Shown in pieces: positions 4,201 to 7,186 of a DNA stretch of 7,186 nt. The DNA is from JBGSYJ01 sp041748075. GTDB lineage: Bacteria > Acidobacteriota > Thermoanaerobaculia > Gp7-AA8. Where the stretch lies: the NCBI GenBank assembly GCA_041748075.1, contig JBGTDX010000031.1, positions 1-7,186 on the forward strand. The letters are read 5' to 3'. A program made the position numbers and the translations under genes. Positions within the stretch are counted from its first letter, which is position 1. The number at the start of each line of letters is the position of its first letter. The notes under the pieces are model-generated. The model searched no databases. It saw nothing but the letters and a program-made list of their open reading frames with translations, and had not been told where the DNA came from.

Positions 4201-6883
4201 GAGCGGCACAGCGCCGCTGCAATACCAGTGGTACCGCGGGGTCTCAGGGGATCTATCCAACCCCATTGGCGGCGCGACAGCGTCCTCCTTTCTCACCCCT
4301 GCGTTCCAGTCCGGAGAGTCGACGGCGACGTACTGGGTGCGCGTGACGAACAGCTGCGGACAGGATGACAGCCGCACGGTCGTCGTCAGTCTCGAGGATC
4401 CGTGCGCGTCGATTCCGCTCAGCGGCGCCGGCTTCACCTTCAGGGGCGAGGCGTCCGGATGCGCTCCGGATGCGCTCAATTGCGTCGCGGGCGAGCAGAT
4501 CCGCTTCACGTCAGGGCTCCTCTTCGACGGCCCGGCTTCCTGTCTCGACAGCGTCAACGCCCGGAGTACGTATCAGTGGAGCTTCGGGGACGGCACCGGC
4601 TCGAGCGACAGGAATCCCTCGAAGAGTTTCTCCGGCCCCGGTCCTTACACCGTTACCCTGTCGGTAACGCAATCGAGTGTCCAGCGCCAGGCGACGCGGC
4701 TGATCGAGTTCGCCCCTCGCGTCGTCGTCACGGAATTCCCCGAAGCGATCGTCGGGTCGACATCCGGTGGCGACACCACTCTGTATACAGTGCGCAACAT
4801 CGGCGGCTCGCAGACGACCGTGAATCTCACCAGGCAGGGAACGTTTTTCGCGCAGACTCCGGAGACCTTCGATCTCGCGCCTGGAGCATCGCAACGGATC
4901 ACGATCACGACCCTCCCGATTTCCCAGGGACGACATGACGGCAGATCGGTGGTCTCCGGTGTAGGAGTGCCGCCGGGAACGTCGGTAGGCGTGATCTTCC
5001 TTGCGGAGAATGCCCCCATAGGAGATGTCATCGGCGTCGCCGTGACCAGCCGCGTCGATGTGAGCTCTCCTGTCGGCGCCTCGAGCGTTGACGATACGGC
5101 TACATTCACGAACACCGGGTCGGCCACGTTGACGGGTGTCGTCAGCTCGGATGTTTCCTGGCTGACTCCGTCGCCGGAGGTGATCACGATCGAGCCGGGC
5201 CGCGAGGTCGACGTTCCCTTCACGATCGACCCGACCCTCCGGCCTGACGGTGGTGATGCCGGGACGTTCAACGCGAGGCTTACTCTGGTGTACAGGCTGG
5301 GCACTGAACAGTCAGGCAAGAGCGGTGGACCGGGGACGCCTTTCGCCGGCACCGGGTCCGGCTCGACATCGGCGGTGGTCTCGCATACTGCGACTGCGGC
5401 GACGCCCGCCGGACAGGTACCTCCACTCGTGGAGGGCGAGGTGGCCATCTTCCTTCCCGGAGTTGCGCATGTGCAGGGAAGCGTCGGCACGTTCATCTCG
5501 GACGTGACGCTGACGAGTCTTCTCAAGTCGGTGAAGATCGAAGGGCTGCGACTGCACTTCCGGCCAGCCGGAGGAACCGTATTCAGGTCGCTTCCGTCAT
5601 TCGATCTCTCGGCTGAGTCATCGAGGACGTACGCCGACATCGCACGGAGTATCTTCGAGAACACGACTGCCGTCGGGTCGATGCAACTCCGCGGCAACGA
5701 TGCACGCTCGGTTGCAGTGAGCGCGAGTGTGTTCAACTCGAGTAACCCCGCCGGAACGTACGGGACGACGATCCCTGCGTTCCGCTCCGACCGCTCCGCG
5801 GGGGCGAATGAGAAGATTTTTCTCACCGGCCTGACGAGTACGGAGACGACGCATACGAACCTCTACCTCCAGGAAGCGACCGGCTTGCCGGCGTCGGCCA
5901 CGATCCAGTTCTTCAACGAGCAAGGAGTGGCAATCGCCAGCCGGGAGGAATCGCTCGCTGGATTCGGTCTGCTGCCACTCAACAGCTCGGTGCCGGCGGG
6001 AGGTGTGTCCGCCGTCATTACGACGAAAGGCGATTCTGCAGGTCGCGTTCTGGCGTATGCGACACCGGTCGACAAGAGGAGCGGTGACACGTGGGCGGTA
6101 GCGGACTGGCCGAGGCAGTACGGATATCAAGCGACCGGCCCGATGCTGATTCCGGTGGCGGGAGCGCTCCGCGGGGCGAATGACACCTATTTCCGGACGG
6201 ACGTCGCGATCATGAACAGCGGCGAGAGCTCCGGTTCCGGCACGATGCGCTTTCACTCGCGCACCGGGTCGGTCAGCGAACAGAACATCGAGCTCCAGAC
6301 CTCGCAGTCGAGGATCATCAACGATGTGCTGGTGAGCATCTTCGGCATCTCCGGAGACGATGCCGGCTACATCACATTCACTCCTACGAGCGGAAACTTC
6401 GCGATCACCAGCCGGACGTATACGACGGTTGCCGGAGAGCCTGCGACGTTCGGGTCGGGAGTGCCGACCCTGGCGCTGGATTCGGGCATCCGGCTTGGTG
6501 GTGAAACAAGACGGATGGGCGGAATCAACGATGCGGCGGCTGCGACGGTGTCCGCTCGGCGGCCGAACACCTTCAGGACGAATCTGATTCTGGTCGAGAC
6601 GGCGGGCGAAGCGGTCACCGTCCGCGCGACACTTCGATACATCTCCGGTAATCAGAGAATTGCTGCGCAGGCGATCAGATCTGCCAGCTTCCCGCTGGGT
6701 GCGCGGCAGTTCCTGCAGATCAATCAAATCTCGTACGCAATCCTTGGAGATCTTCGAAGCCCGCTCGGCGACCTGAGCAATATGCAGCTCGAGTTCGAAG
6801 TGGTCGGAGGAAACGGAGCAGCCGTAGTGCTCACCTCGACGCTCGACAACGGAACAGGAGATTCGATTCTGCGTGTGGATTGA
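1277..6883 (+). CDS. Giant secreted LRR/FN3/IPT/Ig-like/PKD mosaic protein
   Basis: An 1868-aa protein predicted to be exported. Residues 1-33 are a signal peptide with hydrophobic core FIASLALGIMFLLAAGS and likely cleavage after AKA33. Residues 34-82 resemble the N-terminal cap of plant-type LRR proteins (ERNALLALYNATNG, then CTWFGVTCD). Next come 12 full LRRs (83-370), a C-terminal cap, FN3 (about 405-506), IPT/TIG 1 (507-594, SVTPNSGSVAGG) and IPT/TIG 2 (595-676, SVTPSTGPTSGG). Four Ig-like repeats follow (677-1040), then a PKD-like segment (1041-1146, YQWSFGDG), two Hydin/BACON-like beta-sandwich modules (1147-1341, with SWLTPSP), a Gly/Ser/Thr-rich linker (1342-1389) and a fourfold C-terminal module (1390-1868). 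I see no catalytic motif, transmembrane anchor, LPXTG or PEP-CTERM tail. The role is therefore probably binding or adhesion outside the cell; the ligand is unknown. Expression is probably controlled through the operator at 1102. The LRR region is lower in GC than the rest. Domain names are from pattern recognition by eye. Confidence 0.9.
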   Translation: MFAARPDVPLNRSFIASLALGIMFLLAAGSAKAQIPAIERNALLALYNATNGASWLNRTGWTGAAGTECTWFGVTCDAGQTTVIALALAQNNLVGTIPSEIGNLSGLTFLYLWENQLSGPIPSAIGSLSLLTELSLSRNQLTGSIPSTLGNLSSLKILYLWQNQLTGSIPQELGSLSELIELSLSQNQLSGSIPGTLGQLSALQELRLWENQLTGPIPPELGNLFSLRHLDLSINQLSGSIPSQLGNASFLRHLGLFRNGLTGPIPSSIGNLTQLERLYLSRNELSGAIPAELGNLSALRELYLSTNGLSGPIPAELGNLSLLTDLFLSRNALSGSIPVELGNLSNLTALGVSSNQLTGDLPSSLSNLTAISDLRLDYNGFGASNSAVEAWADSRNPGWDLTQTVPPANVNVPDVTFQSATLSWTPIQYTSDSGSYYVYVATSSGGPYTLSGATTLNKSATGSTVSGLAPRTTYYFVVVTTTLPHGSNSNQVTSEFSAEVSATTSGLNPTIVSVTPNSGSVAGGTFVTITGSRFVAGATVTFAGVPASGVTVTSATSITATTPANAAGPAHVTVTNPDLQSRTLPDGFTYTISTPAVTSVTPSTGPTSGGTAVTISGTGFQSGATVSFGGTPGTGVNVVNSTQISAITPSGSAGSVTVNVTNPDSGSGSLPGGFTYCAVASITGEPQDQSSANGVVTLTVAANGNAPLSYQWYRGSTGNTSNLISGATAATFQTPAFAVGEDSANYWVRVSNSCGQDDSRTVTVSRSCVGASITGEPQDASSSEGAANLSVSAGGTAPLSYQWYAGSSGNTGSPLPGATSSNFTTPAFAPGADSATYWVRVTNRCGSDDSRTVTVTRACATPSISQQPVGSQSADGRITLGVTATGTAPLSYQWYRGTSGNTAEPMAGATSASFQTPAFTGGQTSASYWVRVSNACGQINSATATITQSCVAPRITAEPRDAAAPGGIVTLSVTASGTAPLQYQWYRGVSGDLSNPIGGATASSFLTPAFQSGESTATYWVRVTNSCGQDDSRTVVVSLEDPCASIPLSGAGFTFRGEASGCAPDALNCVAGEQIRFTSGLLFDGPASCLDSVNARSTYQWSFGDGTGSSDRNPSKSFSGPGPYTVTLSVTQSSVQRQATRLIEFAPRVVVTEFPEAIVGSTSGGDTTLYTVRNIGGSQTTVNLTRQGTFFAQTPETFDLAPGASQRITITTLPISQGRHDGRSVVSGVGVPPGTSVGVIFLAENAPIGDVIGVAVTSRVDVSSPVGASSVDDTATFTNTGSATLTGVVSSDVSWLTPSPEVITIEPGREVDVPFTIDPTLRPDGGDAGTFNARLTLVYRLGTEQSGKSGGPGTPFAGTGSGSTSAVVSHTATAATPAGQVPPLVEGEVAIFLPGVAHVQGSVGTFISDVTLTSLLKSVKIEGLRLHFRPAGGTVFRSLPSFDLSAESSRTYADIARSIFENTTAVGSMQLRGNDARSVAVSASVFNSSNPAGTYGTTIPAFRSDRSAGANEKIFLTGLTSTETTHTNLYLQEATGLPASATIQFFNEQGVAIASREESLAGFGLLPLNSSVPAGGVSAVITTKGDSAGRVLAYATPVDKRSGDTWAVADWPRQYGYQATGPMLIPVAGALRGANDTYFRTDVAIMNSGESSGSGTMRFHSRTGSVSEQNIELQTSQSRIINDVLVSIFGISGDDAGYITFTPTSGNFAITSRTYTTVAGEPATFGSGVPTLALDSGIRLGGETRRMGGINDAAAATVSARRPNTFRTNLILVETAGEAVTVRATLRYISGNQRIAAQAIRSASFPLGARQFLQINQISYAILGDLRSPLGDLSNMQLEFEVVGGNGAAVVLTSTLDNGTGDSILRVD
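1523..2428 (+). repeat. Plant-type leucine-rich repeat array (12 + partial)
   Basis: Twelve consecutive 72-bp units, each coding exactly 24 residues of the form LxxLxLxxNxLxGxIPxxLGNLSx, run without an insertion from 1523 to 2386. A degenerate thirteenth unit (2387-2428, ISDLRLDYNGFGAS) closes the array. The GxIP signature is that of the plant-specific LRR class. Repeats 2, 4 and 6 carry Trp on the concave strand (LYLWEN, LYLWQN, LRLWEN) while 3 and 5 carry LSLS(R/Q)N, so the early array has a two-repeat (144-bp) periodicity. From repeat 7 onward the Trp is lost. Confidence 0.92.
2489..3304 (+). other. FN3 domain followed by two IPT/TIG domains
   Basis: 2489-2794 encodes a fibronectin type III-like domain: TLSWTP, YYVYVATSSGGPY, then VSGLAPRTTYYFVV near its end. 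2795-3058 and 3059-3304 encode two IPT/TIG Ig-like folds of similar length. Each opens with (I/V)xSVTPxxGxxxGGTxVTI(T/S)G and closes with (L)PxGFTY. These are usually rigid spacers or binding modules in surface proteins, here placed between the LRR head and the Ig-like stalk. Confidence 0.8.
3305..4396 (+). repeat. Four tandem 273-bp Ig-like repeats
   Basis: Units start at 3305, 3578, 3851 and 4124. Each is exactly 91 codons with no length variation. All share Cys at residue 1, APL(S/Q)YQWY around 30-37, an aromatic-Gly-Asn/Asp patch, TPAF at 58-61, YWVRVxNxCG near 70-79 and a closing (T/A)(V/T)xV/I strand. Each unit has exactly two cysteines, at positions 1 and 78, so one disulfide per unit or between neighbouring units is likely once exported. 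Units 1 and 4 share an exact 17-base stretch (CAGGATGACAGCCGCAC at 3542 and 4361) that units 2 and 3 lack. Confidence 0.92.
4397..5443 (+). other. PKD-like segment, two beta-sandwich modules and linker
   Basis: 4397-4714 encodes a Cys-containing lead-in followed by a PKD-like core (YQWSFGDGTGSSD, then PYTVTLSV). 4715-5299 encodes two modules resembling the Hydin/ASH and BACON families, with YTVRNIGGSQTTVNL and later SWLTPSP followed by IEPGREVDVPF. 5300-5443 is a low-complexity Gly/Ser/Thr/Ala/Pro linker (SGKSGGPGTPFAGTGSGSTS) that probably separates the stalk from the C-terminal module. The family names for the two sandwich modules are tentative. Confidence 0.6.
5444..6880 (+). repeat. Degenerate A-B-A-B repeat forming the C-terminal module
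   Basis: The last 479 residues contain two alternating, diverged unit types. Unit A (5444-5812 and 6143-6511) starts IFLPGVAHVQG or MLIPVAGALRG, then has F(I/R)(S/T)DV, a (L/M)RFH strand and VSIF or RSIF about 60 residues in. Unit B (5813-6142 and 6512-6880) has THTNLYLQEATG or FRTNLILVETAG, then a Q/R-rich strand and LPLN or LQIN. I have an impression of similar terminal modules in large secreted acidobacterial proteins, but cannot name a family. It may serve in export or surface attachment; that is inference. Confidence 0.6.
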
Positions 6884-7079
6884 AGCGGTACAGAGTCGGT
6901 TGAGAGTTCCTTGTGGAGGTCTCCTCCTCGAAGGACCGGGGATCAGAGCTCAGTCCGGCGACGGCGTGATCACGCGAAGAGAGTGGCGTGGGAACGATCG
7001 ATCATTCCAGAACCACGACCGCACTCGCGACGGCGTGCTCTCGGGTAGTGAAGTGAGGCCGGGCGGAAAGCGGAACTGA
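6873..7079 (+). pseudogene. EF-hand pair remnant, or very small EF-hand protein
   Basis: A 68-codon frame whose last 45 residues look like an EF-hand pair. Loop 1 (6948-6983) reads AQSGDGVITRRE followed by Trp; loop 2 (7017-7052) reads DRTRDGVLSGSE. The DGVIT-x-x-E and DGVLS-x-x-E halves are well kept. The first calcium ligand of loop 1 is Ala instead of Asp, and position 3 is Ser or Thr instead of Asp/Asn. Family members normally have a signal peptide and more sequence in front; here there is neither, and the only upstream start (GTG 6873) overlaps the giant gene's end by 11 bases. It is probably the surviving 3' end of a larger gene. A functional short protein is possible because the frame is intact to TGA 7077-7079. 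Confidence 0.5.
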
Positions 7080-7091
7080 ACCAGCAAAGAT

Positions 7092-7121
7092 GAGGAAGGG
7101 CAGCTGACGCTGCCCTTCCTC
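7092..7121. terminator. Perfect 13-bp hairpin between convergent genes
   Basis: GAGGAAGGGCAGC (7092-7104) and GCTGCCCTTCCTC (7109-7121) are exact reverse complements around a TGAC loop. On the plus strand no T-run follows. On the minus strand the stem is followed by ATCTTTGC, a short T-rich tail, so it fits best as the terminator of the minus-strand gene ending at 7133. It probably also slows or stops transcription from the plus side. Confidence 0.75.
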
Positions 7122-7132
7122 GGAGTGGATTG

Positions 7133-7186
7133 CTACGGATTGAACCGCAAGAGTGAGAAATCGAGATCGAACGGATTCCCTGCCGT
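7133..7186 (-). CDS. C-terminal end of a convergent gene (partial)
   Basis: Read on the minus strand from the window edge, 17 codons run in frame to a TAG stop at 7135-7133 and give TAGNPFDLDFSLLRFNP. The stop lies 11 nt from the hairpin at 7092-7121, the usual position for a terminator. Third positions are mostly G or C, as in the neighbours. The tail is too short to assign a family; it could be the last strand of a beta-rich protein. The reading could also be chance. Confidence 0.45.
   Translation of the reverse strand, partial: TAGNPFDLDFSLLRFNP

Noticed and set aside
3305..4396. CRISPR-like or simple tandem repeat array
   Set aside because: The 273-bp units are in-frame protein repeats with diverged DNA, not near-identical short repeats with unique spacers.
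4645..5826. Long minus-strand open frame (393 codons) antisense to the giant gene
   Set aside because: The product has no recognisable domain, and the plus strand encodes clear folds over the same stretch. In GC-rich coding DNA such open antisense frames are expected.
5618..6727. Minus-strand open frame of 369 codons, very rich in Arg
   Set aside because: Arg-rich composition without domains is typical of an out-of-frame shadow of a GC-rich gene.

Overview
The window is GC-rich bacterial DNA. Protein architecture (a secreted mosaic of plant-type leucine-rich repeats, FN3, IPT/TIG, 'APLSYQWY' Ig-like repeats and PKD, plus a PAS-LuxR regulator and a degenerate EF-hand pair) is of the kind I associate with soil Acidobacteriota or neighbouring phyla. 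That placement is an inference from protein style; no rRNA or marker gene is present.

Layout: positions 1-209 look non-coding and hold two long inverted repeats. A promoter/operator (210-255) then precedes a small PAS + LuxR-type DNA-binding regulator (295-903, +). A 198-bp intergenic stretch follows. A second promoter/operator (1102-1147) and a leader of about 120 nt lead into one very large gene (1277-6883, +; 1868 aa). It encodes a signal peptide, an LRR N-cap, 12 full 24-residue LRRs, FN3, two IPT/TIG domains, four 91-residue Ig-like repeats, a PKD-like domain, two beta-sandwich modules, a Gly/Ser/Thr-rich linker and a fourfold A-B-A-B C-terminal module. Next come a short reading frame with a worn EF-hand pair (6873-7079, +), a 13-bp perfect hairpin (7092-7121), and the last 17 codons of a convergent minus-strand gene (7133-7186).

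The most informative observation is that the same 22-bp partly palindromic sequence, 20 of 22 bases identical (core TACCCCAWWCGGGGGATG), lies upstream of both the LuxR-type gene and the giant LRR gene. In both places it is exactly 18 bp ahead of a -10-like hexamer (CATATT, TAGATT). This puts the palindrome about 42 bp upstream of the predicted transcription start, the classic geometry for a LuxR-type activator. The simplest reading is a two-gene unit: an autoregulated PAS-LuxR regulator switching on a secreted LRR/Ig adhesin- or receptor-like protein. The LRR part of that protein is visibly poorer in GC than the rest, suggesting a composite origin.
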